Below, in pieces: positions 10,216 through 19,503 of a stretch of DNA of 38,273 nt. A program made the translations under genes and the position numbers. Each line of letters begins with the position of its first letter. The first letter of the stretch is position 1. Source of the DNA: Geodermatophilus sp. DF01-2 (GTDB lineage: Bacteria > Actinomycetota > Actinomycetes > Mycobacteriales > Geodermatophilaceae); assembly GCF_004571065.1 (NCBI RefSeq), contig NZ_SPQN01000042.1:1-38273 (forward strand). The letters run 5' to 3'. The notes under the pieces are model-generated. The model worked only from the letters and a program-made list of their open reading frames with translations. It was not told the DNA's origin and did no database searches.

Positions 10216-11169
10216 TCAGAGGTCGGCTACGTCGGCCTGCTTGGCGCGCACGGCCTCGGCCGCCTCGCGCAGCCCGGCCAGTTCGCTCTCGGTCAGGTCG
10301 CCCTCGACCACCCGGCGCACGCCCTCGCGCCCGATCTCGGCCTCGACCCCGAGGTAGACCCCGGAGATGCCGTACTCGCCGTCCACCCAGGCGCACACCG
10401 GCATGACCGCTCCGGAGTCCTCCATGACCGCGCGCGCCATGCGCGCTGCGGCCGCGGACGGGGCGTAGTACGCCGAGCCGGTCTTGAGCAGCGCCACGAC
10501 CTCGGCTCCGCCGTTGCGGGTCCGGTCGACGAGGTGCTCGATGCGGTCGGCGGGCAGGACGTCGGTCAGCGGCTTGCCGTCGACGGTGCAGCGCGAGGGC
10601 ACCGGCACCATGGTGTCGCCGTGCGAGCCGAGGGTCAGGGTGCGCACCGAGCCCACCGCGGCGCCGAGTTCGCCGGCGACGTTGTTGGTGAACCGGGCGG
10701 TGTCGAGCATGCCGGCCTGGCCCATCACCCGGTTCTTCGGGAAGTCGGTGGCCAGCTGAGCGAGCGCGGTCATCTCGTCCAGCGGGTTGGACACGACGAT
10801 GACCACGGCGTCCGGCGAGGTCCGGGCGATGTTCTCGGCGACCGAGCGGACGATCTTGGCGTTGGTCTCGATGAGGTCCATCCGGCTCATGCCGGGTTTG
10901 CGGGGCAGCCCCGCGGTGATGACGACGACGTCGGATCCCTCGGTGCCCTCGTAGGACCCGCCGCCGACCCCGACGACCTCGGTCTCGAAGCCTTCGATCG
11001 GCCGGGACTGATTCATGTCGAGGGCCAGGCCCTCGGGCTTGCCCTCGACGATGTCGGTGAGCACGACGGTCTCGAAGATGTCGTACTCCGCTAGACGGAG
11101 GGCGGTGGTCGAGCCGTAGAACCCGGCACCGACGACGGTCACCTTGCCGTTCCTGGGCTGCTCTGCCAT
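10216..11169 (-). CDS. mdh: Malate dehydrogenase (LDH-like type)
   Basis: 317 residues. It oxidises malate to oxaloacetate with NAD+ in the TCA cycle. The Rossmann motif is GAGFYG (14-19), with an Asp (D39) closing the second strand in VVLTDI. The mobile-loop arginines are R90 and R96 in [11 protein letters not shown]. The catalytic Asp/Arg pair is in LDTARF (D156, R159) and the catalytic His in GSHGDTMVP (H183). Arg at the first mobile-loop position indicates malate rather than lactate specificity. The ATG has no Shine-Dalgarno, but a TAGGTT ends seven bases before it, suggesting a leaderless message. It precedes icd, a grouping that couples two TCA steps. Confidence 0.95.
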   Translation of the reverse strand: MAEQPRNGKVTVVGAGFYGSTTALRLAEYDIFETVVLTDIVEGKPEGLALDMNQSRPIEGFETEVVGVGGGSYEGTEGSDVVVITAGLPRKPGMSRMDLIETNAKIVRSVAENIARTSPDAVVIVVSNPLDEMTALAQLATDFPKNRVMGQAGMLDTARFTNNVAGELGAAVGSVRTLTLGSHGDTMVPVPSRCTVDGKPLTDVLPADRIEHLVDRTRNGGAEVVALLKTGSAYYAPSAAAARMARAVMEDSGAVMPVCAWVDGEYGISGVYLGVEAEIGREGVRRVVEGDLTESELAGLREAAEAVRAKQADVADL

Positions 11170-11176
11170 GGCGGTC

Positions 11177-11182
11177 AACCTA
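11177..11182 (-). promoter_or_regulatory. -10-like TAGGTT for a leaderless mdh transcript
   Basis: TAGGTT on the minus strand with exactly 7 nt to the ATG at 11169. No ribosome binding site is present. Confidence 0.45.
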
Positions 11183-11214
11183 TCGCTGGCGACGCCGGAG
11201 CGCCCGGGCAGGTG

Positions 11215-11318
11215 CGGCCCCCTCGAGGGCACCCGGCCCCCTCCTGGCGCACCCAGAGTCTGCGAAGGGCTCGGGGAGGGGGTCCTTCTCCGAGGGGTGG
11301 GCAGGAGGGGGTCCTCGT
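11215..11318. repeat. Family-1 structured element plus partial second copy
   Basis: Outer arms GGCCCCCTCC (11235-11244) and GGAGGGGGTCC (11275-11285) enclose AGTCTGCGAAG. A second right half (GGGCAGGAGGGGGTCC) runs into the stop of the DUF3017 gene. It probably ends that transcript ahead of mdh. Confidence 0.6.
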
Positions 11319-11618
11319 TCAGGTGGCCGGGATGGCCAGGGCGAAGGCGGTCAGCGTCACCCCGACGCCGGCCAGCAGGACGACGTCCACCGGCCGGCTG
11401 CGGACGGCGAGGAACCCGACCCGGCGCAGCGGGAGCAGCAGCCGCAGCAGCCCCCCGCCCACCAGTGCCAGCCCGACGACGACCAGCCCGCGCCGCCAGT
11501 GCTCGAAGGTCACCATGAGCAACCCGGCACCCACCGCCAGCAGCACCACCAGCAGCGGCAGCTGACGCAGCAGGCCGGCCAGGAAGGGTCGGCGGGTGTA
11601 GAGCGGGGGGCGGGTCAC
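11319..11618 (-). CDS. DUF3017 small membrane protein
   Basis: 99 residues with three hydrophobic segments: LPLLVVLLAVGAGLLMVTF (about 20-38), GLVVVGLALVGGGLLRLLL (about 44-62) and VDVVLLAGVGVTLTAFALAI (about 77-96). They are separated by Arg-rich turns (RRPF, HWRRG, PLRRVGF, VRSRP). Size, pattern and location immediately downstream of folD match the actinobacterial DUF3017 family, whose function is unknown. The GTG start has a strong GAGGAGG nearby. It is probably cotranscribed with folD (73-base gap). Confidence 0.75.
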   Translation of the reverse strand: MTRPPLYTRRPFLAGLLRQLPLLVVLLAVGAGLLMVTFEHWRRGLVVVGLALVGGGLLRLLLPLRRVGFLAVRSRPVDVVLLAGVGVTLTAFALAIPAT

Positions 11619-11691
11619 GTGTCCTCCTCGCTAGCGCTCGTCGACCACGTGCCCTGAGGTGCTCTGTCCCCGCGTAACCTCGCGAGCGCGG

Positions 11692-12564
11692 TCACGAAGC
11701 GGAGAGGACGTCCGCGGCGGCGGCCTGCTCGGCGGCCAGGACGACGTTCTGCAGCAGCATCGCCCGGGTCATCGGCCCCACCCCGCCAGGGTTGGGGGCG
11801 ACGAACCCGGCGACGTCGACGACGTCCTTCGCGACGTCCCCGGCGATCCTGCCGTCGACCCGGCTGACGCCGACGTCGAGGACCGCGGCCCCCGGCTTGA
11901 CGACGTCCCTGGTGACCAGGCCGGGGACGCCGGCCGCGGCGACCACGATGTCGGCGGCACGCAGGTGCGCGGCGAGGTCGCGCGTACCGGTGTGGCAGAG
12001 GGTCACCGTCGCGTTCTCGGAGCGGCGGGTGAGCAGCAGGCCCAGCGGCCGGCCGACGGTGATGCCCCGACCGACGACGACGACCTCGGCGCCGGCGATC
12101 GGCACGTCGTACCGGCGCAGCAGCTCGACGATGCCCACCGGGGTGCACGGCAGCGGCCCCGGCACGTTGAGGACCAGCCGTCCGAGGTTGACCGGGTGCA
12201 GGCCGTCGGCGTCCTTGGCCGGGTCCATCCGCTCGAGGACGATGCTCTCCTCGATACCCGCCGGCAGCGGCAGCTGGACGATGTAGCCGGTACAGGCCGG
12301 GTCGGCGTTGAGCTCGTCGACGACGGCGAGCACGTCGGCGAGCGTGGCGGTTCCGGGCAGCTCGCGCTGGATGCTCGCGATGCCGACCTGGGCACAGTCG
12401 GAGTGCTTGGCGTCGACGTACCAGCGGCTGCCGGGGTCGTCGCCGACCAGCAGGGTGCCGAGCCCGGGACGGTGACCGGCCGCGGTCAGGGCGGCGACCC
12501 GTTCGGTCAGCTCCGCCCGGATGGCCGCTGCGGTCGCCTTGCCGTCGAGGGTCGTCGCCTGCAC
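11692..12564 (-). CDS. folD: Bifunctional methylenetetrahydrofolate dehydrogenase / methenyl-THF cyclohydrolase
   Basis: 290 residues, the usual FolD length. It interconverts 5,10-methylene-, 5,10-methenyl- and 10-formyl-THF with NADP, supplying the formyl donor used by PurN and PurH encoded nearby. Signatures are [14 protein letters not shown] with the catalytic Tyr/Lys, [31 protein letters not shown] and the cofactor motif [11 protein letters not shown]. The final [14 protein letters not shown] is diagnostic. GTG 12564 (giving MQATTLDG) is the natural family start. A CAGACT ends 8 nt upstream, compatible with a leaderless message. It diverges from the membrane-protein gene at 12665. Confidence 0.96.
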   Translation of the reverse strand: MQATTLDGKATAAAIRAELTERVAALTAAGHRPGLGTLLVGDDPGSRWYVDAKHSDCAQVGIASIQRELPGTATLADVLAVVDELNADPACTGYIVQLPLPAGIEESIVLERMDPAKDADGLHPVNLGRLVLNVPGPLPCTPVGIVELLRRYDVPIAGAEVVVVGRGITVGRPLGLLLTRRSENATVTLCHTGTRDLAAHLRAADIVVAAAGVPGLVTRDVVKPGAAVLDVGVSRVDGRIAGDVAKDVVDVAGFVAPNPGGVGPMTRAMLLQNVVLAAEQAAAADVLSAS

Positions 12565-12572
12565 GGTGCGAC

Positions 12573-12578
12573 AGTCTG
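12573..12578 (-). promoter_or_regulatory. -10-like CAGACT for a leaderless folD transcript
   Basis: CAGACT, 8 nt from the GTG start; no Shine-Dalgarno is visible. Confidence 0.35.
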
Positions 12579-12612
12579 CCGGAAGAGGGGCCGCCGGACG
12601 CGACCGGCGCCC

Positions 12613-12618
12613 TAGGCT
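12613..12618 (+). promoter_or_regulatory. -10-like TAGGCT upstream of the four-helix protein gene
   Basis: TAGGCT, 46 nt before the ATG at 12665. The gene has its own Shine-Dalgarno, so a normal leadered message is expected. Confidence 0.35.
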
Positions 12619-12664
12619 CGCGGGTGCGGGCGCCTTCCCGCCTGCCGTTCCGCGAGGAGTGGTG

Positions 12665-13300
12665 ATGACCGAGCGCGAGCAGTCCCCGGCCGCCGGAGCA
12701 CGGGGCCCCGACGACTGGCGCGAGCAGACGATCCCGGGCATGCAGCCGGTGCGGAGCCCGTGGGCGGACGGTGCCGCCGCCGACCCCCGGTACGCCCCGG
12801 GCCGTGGTCCCGGGCCCGTTCCCGGCTACGGCTCGCCCACGGCGCCGGACTACTCGACGAGGCCCGTGCGCGTCCGCCGGCCCGACAGCCTGGCCAGCCT
12901 GCTGCTGATCCTGGCCGGCATCGCGGCCGGGGTCAGCCTGCTGCTGCGCTGGCTGCCCGGCAGCGAGCTGACCGGGTGGGAACTGGTCCGCAGCGGGTTC
13001 GACGACCTCGGCGGGGGCGCCGGAGAGCTGCTGGGCAGCAGGCTCTGGCAGCCGATGGCGGTCGTCCTGGGCGGTGCCGCGCTGTTCGTGCTGGGCCTGC
13101 TGATGGTCCTGCCCGCCCGCACCCACCGCTTCCTCGGCGTCCTGGCGCTGCTGGTCAGCCTGGTGGCGGGGGCCGGGGTGCTGGTGCCGCTGGCCGACGT
13201 CGGTTGGGCCCCCGACACCACCGACACCGGTTTCTGGTTCGCCGTCGCCGTCCCGGTGTTCGGCCTGCTCGGCGCCCTCAAGGCGATGTTCACGCGGTGA
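12665..13300 (+). CDS. Four-helix membrane protein of unknown function
   Basis: 211 residues. A hydrophilic Pro/Gly-rich cytoplasmic N-terminus (1-75, with [19 protein letters not shown]) is followed by four helices: [21 protein letters not shown] (about 78-98), the [18 protein letters not shown] segment (about 137-155), [21 protein letters not shown] (about 159-179) and [20 protein letters not shown] (about 190-209). The ATG has GAGGAG upstream. No catalytic motif is recognised. Divergence from folD is common for such hypothetical proteins in relatives. It is a genuine gene by codon pattern, topology and start signal, but its function is unknown. Confidence 0.75.
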   Translation: MTEREQSPAAGARGPDDWREQTIPGMQPVRSPWADGAAADPRYAPGRGPGPVPGYGSPTAPDYSTRPVRVRRPDSLASLLLILAGIAAGVSLLLRWLPGSELTGWELVRSGFDDLGGGAGELLGSRLWQPMAVVLGGAALFVLGLLMVLPARTHRFLGVLALLVSLVAGAGVLVPLADVGWAPDTTDTGFWFAVAVPVFGLLGALKAMFTR

Positions 13301-13387
13301 CGTCGTCGGCCTACCGGACGACACCCCCGCCAGGTGCCGCTCCCGGCCGGCACTGACCCCAGCCGTGACGTGGTCCGCGGTGACACT

Positions 13388-13447
13388 TGCGCTGTTCTGC
13401 CCGGTCCTGCGCTCGTGCAGGACCGCCAGTGTGGGTGGAACAGCGCA
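13388..13447. terminator. Two-tier hairpin between convergent genes
   Basis: Inner stem CGGTCCTGC (13402-13410) with GCAGGACCG (13417-13425). Outer stem TGCGCTGTTC (13388-13397) with GAACAGCGCA (13438-13447). Both are perfect. It is a likely bidirectional terminator between the four-helix gene and purH. Confidence 0.7.
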
Positions 13448-13477
13448 CGAGCCGCCCGGCGGGATGAGGGAGACGCG

Positions 13478-13585
13478 GCCCCGTCCCGGGGCCCGCCCCG
13501 AGCCTGCGAGAGGTGAAGTGGACGGCGGCCTCCCTGCAGCGGCCCGCCACGAACCTGCGGGTGGCGGGGGCGAGGGGGTCCTTCA
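13478..13585. repeat. Two overlapping family-1 elements at the purH 3' end
   Basis: Copy a has arms GGCCCCGTCC (13478-13487) and GGACGGCGGCC (13520-13530) around CGAGCCTGCGAGAGG. Copy b starts in the same GGCC (13527), has GGCCTCCCTGC as left arm, GAACCTGCGGG inside and GCGAGGGGGTCC as right arm. It ends at the purH stop. Confidence 0.65.
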
Positions 13586-15136
13586 TCAGTGCGCGAAGTG
13601 CCGGGTCCCGGTCAGGTAGACCGGGATGCCGGCGGCGGTCGCGGCCGCGATGACCTCGCCGTCGCGCACCGAGCCGCCCGGCTGCACGACAGCCCGCACG
13701 CCGGCGTCGAGCAGCACCTGCAGGCCGTCGGCGAACGGGAAGAACGCATCCGAGGCGGCGACCGACCCGGCGGCCCGCTCCCCCGCCCGCGCGACCGCCA
13801 GCCGGGCGGCGTCCACCCGGTTCACCTGACCCATGCCGACACCCACGGTGGCCTTGTCCTGCGCCAGGAGGATCGCATTCGACCGCACCGCGCGGACGCT
13901 GCGCCAGGCGAAGACGAGGTTGTCCAGGCCCGCGGCGTCCAGCGGCTCACCGGTGGCGAGGCTCCAGGTGGTGGGGTCGTCGCCGGGGGCGTCGATGCGG
14001 TCGGCGGTCTGGACCAGCAGCCCGCCGCTGACCGGGCGCAGCTCCGTGGCCGGCCGGCCGGCCTCGGGGAGCCGCAGCAGCCGGACGTTCTTCTTCGCGG
14101 TGAGCACCTGCAGCGCGTCCTCGGTGAACGACGGCGCGACGACGACCTCGGTGAACACCTCCGCGACCTGCTCGGCCATGGTCAGGTCGACCTCGCGGTT
14201 GGCCGCGATCACCCCGCCGAAGGCCGACACCGGGTCGCAGGCGTGCGCCTTGCGGTGCGCCGAGGCGATGTCGGTGCCGACGGCGATGCCGCAGGGGTTG
14301 GCGTGCTTGATGATCGCCACGCAGGGGTCGTCGTGGTCGTGCGCGGCCCGCCAGGCGGCGTCGGTGTCGACGTAGTTGTTGTAGGACATCTGCTTGCCGT
14401 GCAACTGCTCGGCGTGCGCCAGCCCGGACTGCCCGCTGCGGTACAGCGCCGCCCGCTGGTGCGGGTTCTCGCCGTAGCGCAGTACGTCGGCGCGCTCCCA
14501 GCCGGCGCCCACCCAGGCCGGGAAGCCGGAGTCGTCGTCCGGGGCGACGACGTTGCCCAGCCACGACGCGACGGCGATGTCGTAGGTGGCCGTGTGGCGG
14601 AAGGCCGCCGCGGCCAGCGACCGGCGCTCGGCGAGGGTGAACCCCCCGGCGGCGACGGCGGCCAGGACGTCGCCGTAGCGGGCCGGGGCGACGACGACGG
14701 CGACCGACGGATGGTTCTTCGCCGCGGCGCGCACCATCGCCGGGCCGCCGATGTCGATCTGCTCCACGCACTCGTCCGGGCTCGCTCCGGAGGCCACCGT
14801 CTCGGAGAACGGGTAGAGGTTCACCACGACCAGGTCGAACGGCGCGATGCCGAGGTCCTCGAGCTGCTGCACGTGCGCAGGGAGGCGGCGGTCGGCCAGG
14901 ATCCCGGCGTGCACGGCGGGGTGGAGGGTCTTCACCCGCCCGTCCAGGCACTCGGGGAAGCCGGTGACCTGCTCGACGGGGGTGACCGGGACGCCGGCGT
15001 CGGCGATCCGCCGGGCGGTGGCGCCGGTGCTGACCAGCTCGACGCCGGCGTCGGCCAGCCCGCGGGCCAGCTCCTCGATGCCGGTCTTGTCGTACACGCC
15101 CAGCAGGGCCCTGCGGATGGGGGTGCGGTCGCTCAT
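13586..15136 (-). CDS. purH: Bifunctional AICAR transformylase / IMP cyclohydrolase
   Basis: 516 residues, the normal length. The N-terminal IMP cyclohydrolase (MGS-like) domain shows [44 protein letters not shown] and NLYPF. The C-terminal AICAR transformylase domain has [38 protein letters not shown] and the terminal [10 protein letters not shown] with QPGGSVRD. It performs the last two steps of IMP synthesis using 10-formyl-THF. The ATG start overlaps the purN stop by four bases (ATGA), so translation is coupled and purN-purH form an operon. Overlapping hairpin elements follow the stop. Confidence 0.97.
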   Translation of the reverse strand: MSDRTPIRRALLGVYDKTGIEELARGLADAGVELVSTGATARRIADAGVPVTPVEQVTGFPECLDGRVKTLHPAVHAGILADRRLPAHVQQLEDLGIAPFDLVVVNLYPFSETVASGASPDECVEQIDIGGPAMVRAAAKNHPSVAVVVAPARYGDVLAAVAAGGFTLAERRSLAAAAFRHTATYDIAVASWLGNVVAPDDDSGFPAWVGAGWERADVLRYGENPHQRAALYRSGQSGLAHAEQLHGKQMSYNNYVDTDAAWRAAHDHDDPCVAIIKHANPCGIAVGTDIASAHRKAHACDPVSAFGGVIAANREVDLTMAEQVAEVFTEVVVAPSFTEDALQVLTAKKNVRLLRLPEAGRPATELRPVSGGLLVQTADRIDAPGDDPTTWSLATGEPLDAAGLDNLVFAWRSVRAVRSNAILLAQDKATVGVGMGQVNRVDAARLAVARAGERAAGSVAASDAFFPFADGLQVLLDAGVRAVVQPGGSVRDGEVIAAATAAGIPVYLTGTRHFAH

Positions 15137-15759
15137 CGGGGGCTCTTCCTCGTCTGGGGCGGGCGGGTCGAGGGTGCAGTGACGAGCTCCGCCACCGTCT
15201 CCACCAGGAGCTCACGCTCCACGGCCTTGATCCGTTCGTGCAGCCGCGCCTCGTCGTCCCCCAGGAGGACGGGCACCTCGCGCTGGGCGATCACCGGGCC
15301 GGTGTCGACGCCGGCGTCCACCCAGTGCACGGTGCTGCCGGTGACCTCGGCGCCGGCCGCCAGGGCGTCGCGGACGGCGTGCGCGCCGGGGAACGCCGGC
15401 AGCAGCGCGGGATGGGTGTTGAGCAGCCGGCCCCCGAACGCCGCGAGCACGGCGGGGCCGACGATCTTCAGGAAGCCGGCCGAGACCACCAGGTCGGGCC
15501 GGTGCCCGGCGATGGCGGCGGCCAGCGAACGGTCCCACGCGGCGCGGTCGGGGTGGTCGCGCAGCACGCAGGTGAAGGTGGCGATCCCGCGTCGCCGGGC
15601 GTGGCCGAGCCCCGGGGCGTCGCGGTCGCTGCCGACGGCGACCACGGTGGCCGGATATCCCGGGTCCTCCGCGGCGGTCAGCAGGGCCTCGCACAGCGAA
15701 CCTGTCCCGGACAGCAGGACGACGACCCGCGCCCGCGGGGACTGCTCGGAGGCGGGCAC
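15133..15759 (-). CDS. purN: Phosphoribosylglycinamide formyltransferase
   Basis: 208 residues. It transfers the formyl group of 10-formyl-THF to GAR, the third step of purine synthesis. The GAR-binding loop is [12 protein letters not shown]. Catalytic residues equivalent to N, H and D are N114 and H116 in [12 protein letters not shown] and D152 in [10 protein letters not shown]. The GTG start (15759) has no Shine-Dalgarno, but TATAGGGT ends six bases upstream. This points to a leaderless transcript beginning between purN and the PerM-like gene. It overlaps purH by four bases. Confidence 0.95.
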   Translation of the reverse strand: MPASEQSPRARVVVLLSGTGSLCEALLTAAEDPGYPATVVAVGSDRDAPGLGHARRRGIATFTCVLRDHPDRAAWDRSLAAAIAGHRPDLVVSAGFLKIVGPAVLAAFGGRLLNTHPALLPAFPGAHAVRDALAAGAEVTGSTVHWVDAGVDTGPVIAQREVPVLLGDDEARLHERIKAVERELLVETVAELVTAPSTRPPQTRKSPR

Positions 15760-15765
15760 GCAGCG

Positions 15766-15771
15766 ACCCTA
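15766..15771 (-). promoter_or_regulatory. -10-like TAGGGT for purN-purH
   Basis: TAGGGT (within TATAGGGT) 6 nt before the purN GTG. It borders a family-1 element. Confidence 0.45.
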
Positions 15772-15774
15772 TAA

Positions 15775-15829
15775 GGACCCCGTCCTCCTCACGCCTCGCA
15801 AGCTCGGCGCGAGCCTCTGGACGGGGCCG
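15775..15829. repeat. Family-1 element in reversed orientation after the PerM-like gene
   Basis: Arms GGACCCCGTCC (15775-15785) and GGACGGGGCC (15819-15828) enclose CCTCGCAAGCTCGG, the reverse complement of the usual inner loop. It abuts the stop of the PerM-like gene, but its polarity is opposite to most copies. Confidence 0.6.
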
Positions 15830-15830
15830 G

Positions 15831-17027
15831 TCAGCCGAGGGAACGCCAGCGGGTCACGGCGGCGGCGAGCGCGGCGGCCACGCCCGCCTGGACGGCGACC
15901 GCGAGGCCGGTCGCCACGGGCGGTGCCCCCACCTCGGCCAGCGCCCCGTCCCCGAGGGAGCCGCCGGCCACCCACGCGAGCAGGCCGCACGCCACGCCGA
16001 GGAACAGCCCGGCCAGCATCCCCCACAGCCCCGCCACGACCGAGCCGCCATCGGCGTCGCCCATCCGCCGGCCCAGCGCCGCGCCGGTGACCAGGCCGGC
16101 GAGGGCCGGCACGACCTGCGAGGCGAAGGCCAGCAGCGGCACCGCCTGGGTGTCGGGCAGCGCGGCGAGCAGCGGCAGCGCGGGCACCGCGCCGAGGGTG
16201 ACGCCGTGCACGGAGACGAAGGTCCCGCTGCCGACGGCGAACCCCGGGCCGGCGGCCAGCCCGATGGCGGCGGCCGCGGCGTTGGGCAGGAAGAGGAGGC
16301 CGAGCGCCAGGAGCCCGACCGCGCCGGCACCTGCCCCCCCGAGGGACCCGGACAGCGCGGCGTATCCCTCGGCGTCGGCCGCCAGCGCCGCGGCGACCAT
16401 GAGCAGGCCGAGGGCGACGGCGACCAGCAGCCCGGCCAGCACCGCGCGCAGCAGCGGTTCCACCGGCCCCGGCGTGGCGTCGAGCAGGTCGTCGAGGAGG
16501 CCCGACTCGCGCGCGGTCCCCCACCCGACGGCGAGGGCGGCGAGCACCGCGCTGCCGACCGCCGTCCGCAGCAGGTCGACGTCCGCCCCGGGTGTGTCGA
16601 CGAGGAGCCCGAGCAGGACGGCCAGGACCGTGTGCGTGCCGGTCGCCGTCGCCACGACGGTGATCGCCGGACGGGCGCCCGAGACGTCGCAGGTCCGGAC
16701 GACGCCGCGGCCCGCGCTGGACAGACCCCAGGCGATGGCCAGGGTGAGCAGCAGCGGGGCGAGGACCAGCGGACCCGACCCGAGGGTCAGGCCGCCACCC
16801 TGGGCGAGCAGCCACAGCTGGCCGGCCAGGCGTGCCGAGCCCGCGACCGGCAGTCCGCCGGCCGGGTCGAGCGTCTGCACGACGACCGACGCCAGGCCCA
16901 GTCCCAGCAGCCCGAGCACCGACACGGCGGCGGTGGCCAGCGCGGCGAGGACGAGGGCGCGCCGGGGCCGGTGGGCGCCCGGGTCCGGCTGCGCGGGCAG
17001 GCTCAGGCGGGCGAGCAGGGAGGCCAC
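15831..17027 (-). CDS. DUF6350 / PerM-like polytopic membrane protein
   Basis: 398 residues, almost wholly hydrophobic, with roughly ten predicted helices. These include ALVLAALATAAVSVLGLLGL, LVLAPLLLTLAIAWGLS, LLVAVALGLLMVAAALAA, LLALGLLFLPNAAAAAIGLA and GVAAALAAAVTRW. FLPNAAAAAIGLAAGPGFAVGSGT is the recognisable family segment. Its place directly upstream of purN matches M. tuberculosis Rv0955 (PerM), reported as needed for persistence and linked to divisome stability. Transfer of that role here is inference. The GTG start has a GACAGT about 6 nt upstream and no ribosome binding site. A family-1 element separates it from purN. Confidence 0.82.
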   Translation of the reverse strand: MASLLARLSLPAQPDPGAHRPRRALVLAALATAAVSVLGLLGLGLASVVVQTLDPAGGLPVAGSARLAGQLWLLAQGGGLTLGSGPLVLAPLLLTLAIAWGLSSAGRGVVRTCDVSGARPAITVVATATGTHTVLAVLLGLLVDTPGADVDLLRTAVGSAVLAALAVGWGTARESGLLDDLLDATPGPVEPLLRAVLAGLLVAVALGLLMVAAALAADAEGYAALSGSLGGAGAGAVGLLALGLLFLPNAAAAAIGLAAGPGFAVGSGTFVSVHGVTLGAVPALPLLAALPDTQAVPLLAFASQVVPALAGLVTGAALGRRMGDADGGSVVAGLWGMLAGLFLGVACGLLAWVAGGSLGDGALAEVGAPPVATGLAVAVQAGVAAALAAAVTRWRSLG

Positions 17028-17090
17028 GCCCCCACTGTCCCAAGGCGGGGCCGGGATCGCCGGACCACGCGCCCGAAGTTCTCCAGGAAG

Positions 17091-18368
17091 CTACGAGGAC
17101 TGGTCGGACCCGGCGCCGGACGCGGTGGAGCCGCCCGGCCGGCCCGGGGTGTTGCCTTCGTCGGCCCCCGGCGGCGGCGTCGCGGAGCCCGGCGGAGCCG
17201 GGGGCGGCGGAGGCGGAGGGGGCGTCGGATAGGGCTGCTCCGGCGCGGACGGCGGATGCTCGGCGGCCTGCCCGTAGGAGGTCTGCTGGCCCGGGGGCTG
17301 CCACGGCCCGCCGACCGCGCCGCCGGACTGCCGGCCCTGTGGAGCCGGCCAGGCGTCGCCCGCCGAGCCCTCCGCGCCCTCGGACCGGGGTCGCAGCCGG
17401 TGGAGCAGGCCGAGCACGGCAGCCGTCACGGCCGCGGCCGCGGCGAGGAAGGTGAGCAGTGCGAAGAGGCTGAACCCGCCCTCGAAGGTGCTGAGCCACT
17501 CGACGAGGGTGAGCAGGAAGGCCAGCGACGTCAGACCCACGGTGACGAACCCGCGCGGGAAGGGCAGGTCCAACGCGACGACAGCGGGCACCAGCGCCCA
17601 CACCGCGGCGGCGACGAGCAGCACGGCGGCGGTCGTGACCAGCCCGAAGTCGAAGCCGTTGATCGACTCGGAGAAGCCGAACCCGAAGTCGAAGGTGAAC
17701 CACGGGAGGGCGGCGAAGAGCAGGAAGGCCACCGCGCAGAGGACCACGATCCAGTCACCTGGGCGTGCCCGGTGCAGGTCGAAGGCGACCGTGACGCTGG
17801 GCCGCTGCGGGGTGGGCTGTTGCCCGTAGGGCTGCTGACCGTACGGCTGCGCCCACGGCGGCTGCTGCGCGTACGGCTGCTGACCGTAGGGCGGTCCCCA
17901 CGCCGGCTGCTGGCCGTACCCGGGCTGCCCGTAGGGCTGCTGGCCGTACCCGGGCGGCCCGTAGCCGGGCTGCCCGTAGGGCGGCTGACCGTACGGCTGC
18001 TGTCCGTAGCCTGGTTGACCGTAGGAAGGCTGCTGACCGTAGGGAGGCTGGCCGTATCCCGGCTGCCCGTAGGGCGGCTGCCCGCCGTGGGGCTGCTGAC
18101 CGTGGGGCGGCTGCTCGCCGTAGCTCGGCTGACCGTGGGGCGGCTGTCCGCCGTGGGGCTGCTGACCGTGGGGCGGCTGCTCGCCGTAGCTCGGCTGACC
18201 GTGGGACGGCTGCACGCCGTAGCTCGGCGGCCCGTACCCAGGCTGGTTCTGCCCCTCCTGCGGATGATCCGGCCGGAGCTCCTCCTCGCCCGGCTGACGC
18301 TGCCCCGGCTGGCCCTCGCCCGGCTGCTGCCCGTACCCGCCCGGCGGCTGCGGCGGTTGACTGGTCAT
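17091..18368 (-). CDS. Gln/Gly/Pro/Tyr-rich four-helix membrane protein (Rv0954 / DUF5336-like)
   Basis: 425 residues from ATG 18368, which has GAGGAG upstream. Residues 1-190 are a low-complexity cytoplasmic arm of YGQP, GQQP and PPYG units, with an internal 22-residue tandem duplication. The core (about 200-340) has four helices: [57 protein letters not shown] and [20 protein letters not shown] second Pro/Gly/Ser-rich tail ends the protein. Position between sucD and the PerM-like gene matches Rv0954, the DUF5336 34-kDa antigen-like protein. The repetitive arm suggests self-association or scaffolding, but this is inference; its function is unknown. Confidence 0.8.
   Translation of the reverse strand: MTSQPPQPPGGYGQQPGEGQPGQRQPGEEELRPDHPQEGQNQPGYGPPSYGVQPSHGQPSYGEQPPHGQQPHGGQPPHGQPSYGEQPPHGQQPHGGQPPYGQPGYGQPPYGQQPSYGQPGYGQQPYGQPPYGQPGYGPPGYGQQPYGQPGYGQQPAWGPPYGQQPYAQQPPWAQPYGQQPYGQQPTPQRPSVTVAFDLHRARPGDWIVVLCAVAFLLFAALPWFTFDFGFGFSESINGFDFGLVTTAAVLLVAAAVWALVPAVVALDLPFPRGFVTVGLTSLAFLLTLVEWLSTFEGGFSLFALLTFLAAAAAVTAAVLGLLHRLRPRSEGAEGSAGDAWPAPQGRQSGGAVGGPWQPPGQQTSYGQAAEHPPSAPEQPYPTPPPPPPPPAPPGSATPPPGADEGNTPGRPGGSTASGAGSDQSS
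18082..18213. repeat. Tandem duplication of a 66-base unit inside the Gln/Tyr-rich gene
   Basis: Two adjacent 66-base copies (18082-18147 and 18148-18213) differ at only two positions by eye. Each encodes 22 residues containing [18 protein letters not shown]. The surrounding DNA is made of more diverged GGCTGNCCGTA-type units. Confidence 0.85.
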
Positions 18369-18491
18369 CGCGGGGCGCTCCTCGGTCGTGGCCTGGTGAC
18401 TGCGCGGATGGTGGACACCGCCCGTACCGCTCGCAACCGCGGCGCGCCCGCCGTCCCCCGCCCGTGACGCTATCGAGTCCCCGAGACGCCG

Positions 18492-18528
18492 CTGCCCGGT
18501 GACCCCCGTACGGGGGACCACCGGGCAG
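18492..18528. terminator. Long hairpin downstream of sucD
   Basis: Outer arms CTGCCCGGTG (18492-18501) and CACCGGGCAG (18519-18528) with an inner CCCCCGTACGGGGG palindrome. It ends the sucC-sucD transcript ahead of the DUF5336-like gene. Confidence 0.75.
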
Positions 18529-18532
18529 TGGC

Positions 18533-18592
18533 GGCCTCCCTGCAGGGTCCCGCCGCGAGCCTGCGAGCGACGGGGGGCAGGGAGGTCCTTCT
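18533..18592. repeat. Family-1 structured element abutting the sucD stop
   Basis: Outer arms GGCCTCCCTGC (18533-18543) and GCAGGGAGGTCC (18577-18588) are fully complementary apart from one base. The inner loop is CGAGCCTGCGAGCG. Confidence 0.7.
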
Positions 18593-19471
18593 TCAGGCGC
18601 CGACGAGCTCCCGCATCAGGCGCGCGGTCTCCGACGGGGTCTTCCCCACCCGGACGCCGGCGGCCTCGAGGGCCTCCTTCTTCGCCTGCGCGGTGCCGGC
18701 CGAACCGGAGACGATCGCGCCGGCGTGGCCCATCGTCTTGCCCTCGGGCGCGGTGAAGCCGGCGACGTAGCCGGCGACCGGCTTGGTGACGTTGGCCTTG
18801 ATGAAGTCGGCGGCCCGCTCCTCGGCGTCCCCACCGATCTCGCCGATCATGACGATCGCCTCGGTCTCCGGGTCGTCCTGGAAGGCCTGGAGGCAGTCGA
18901 TGTGGGTGGTGCCGATGACCGGGTCGCCGCCGATGCCGACGCAGGTGGAGAACCCGATGTCGCGCAGCTCGTACATCATCTGGTAGGTCAGCGTGCCGGA
19001 CTTGCTGACCAGTCCGATCCTGCCCTGCTTGGTGATGTTGGCCGGGATGATGCCGGCGTTCGACCGACCGGGGCTGATCAGGCCGGGGCAGTTCGGGCCG
19101 ATGATGCGGGTCGAGCCGCCCTGGGCGTGGGCCCAGAAGGAGGTTGAGTCGTGCACCGGGATGCCCTCGGTGATGACGACGGCGAGCCCGATCTGGGCGT
19201 CGACGGCCTCGATGACGGCGTTCTTGGCACCGGCCGGCGGCACGAAGATGACGCTGACGTCGGCGCCGGTCTCCTTCATCGCCTCCGAGACGGAGCCGAA
19301 GACGGGCACGCCGGTGCCGTCGAAGTCGACGCTCTGGCCGGCCTTCTTCGGGTTCACGCCACCGACGATCGCCGTCCCCGAGGCGAGCATGCGCTGGGTG
19401 TGCTTGCGCCCCTCGGAGCCGGTCATGCCCTGGACGATGACCTTGCTGTTCTCGTTGAGGAAGATCGACAT
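18593..19471 (-). CDS. sucD: Succinate-CoA ligase, alpha subunit
   Basis: 292 residues. The alpha subunit binds CoA and carries the phosphohistidine intermediate. The CoA-binding Rossmann domain starts [32 protein letters not shown] and the active-site His in [17 protein letters not shown] are present. It pairs with SucC to interconvert succinyl-CoA and succinate with nucleotide triphosphate formation. The gene lies 32 bases downstream of sucC on the same strand, in one operon. The ATG has only a weak AGGA upstream. Two stacked hairpins follow the stop. Confidence 0.97.
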   Translation of the reverse strand: MSIFLNENSKVIVQGMTGSEGRKHTQRMLASGTAIVGGVNPKKAGQSVDFDGTGVPVFGSVSEAMKETGADVSVIFVPPAGAKNAVIEAVDAQIGLAVVITEGIPVHDSTSFWAHAQGGSTRIIGPNCPGLISPGRSNAGIIPANITKQGRIGLVSKSGTLTYQMMYELRDIGFSTCVGIGGDPVIGTTHIDCLQAFQDDPETEAIVMIGEIGGDAEERAADFIKANVTKPVAGYVAGFTAPEGKTMGHAGAIVSGSAGTAQAKKEALEAAGVRVGKTPSETARLMRELVGA

Positions 19472-19503
19472 CTCTGTGGTGTCCTGTCGGGGTGTCGGGG
19501 CGA

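Noticed and set aside
13589-16090. Long plus-strand frame antisense to purH and purN
   Set aside because: A shadow frame of two firmly identified genes with coupled starts.
18082-18213. CRISPR-like direct repeats
   Set aside because: The copies are contiguous, in frame, and encode Gln/Gly/Pro/Tyr units of one protein. There are no unique spacers.
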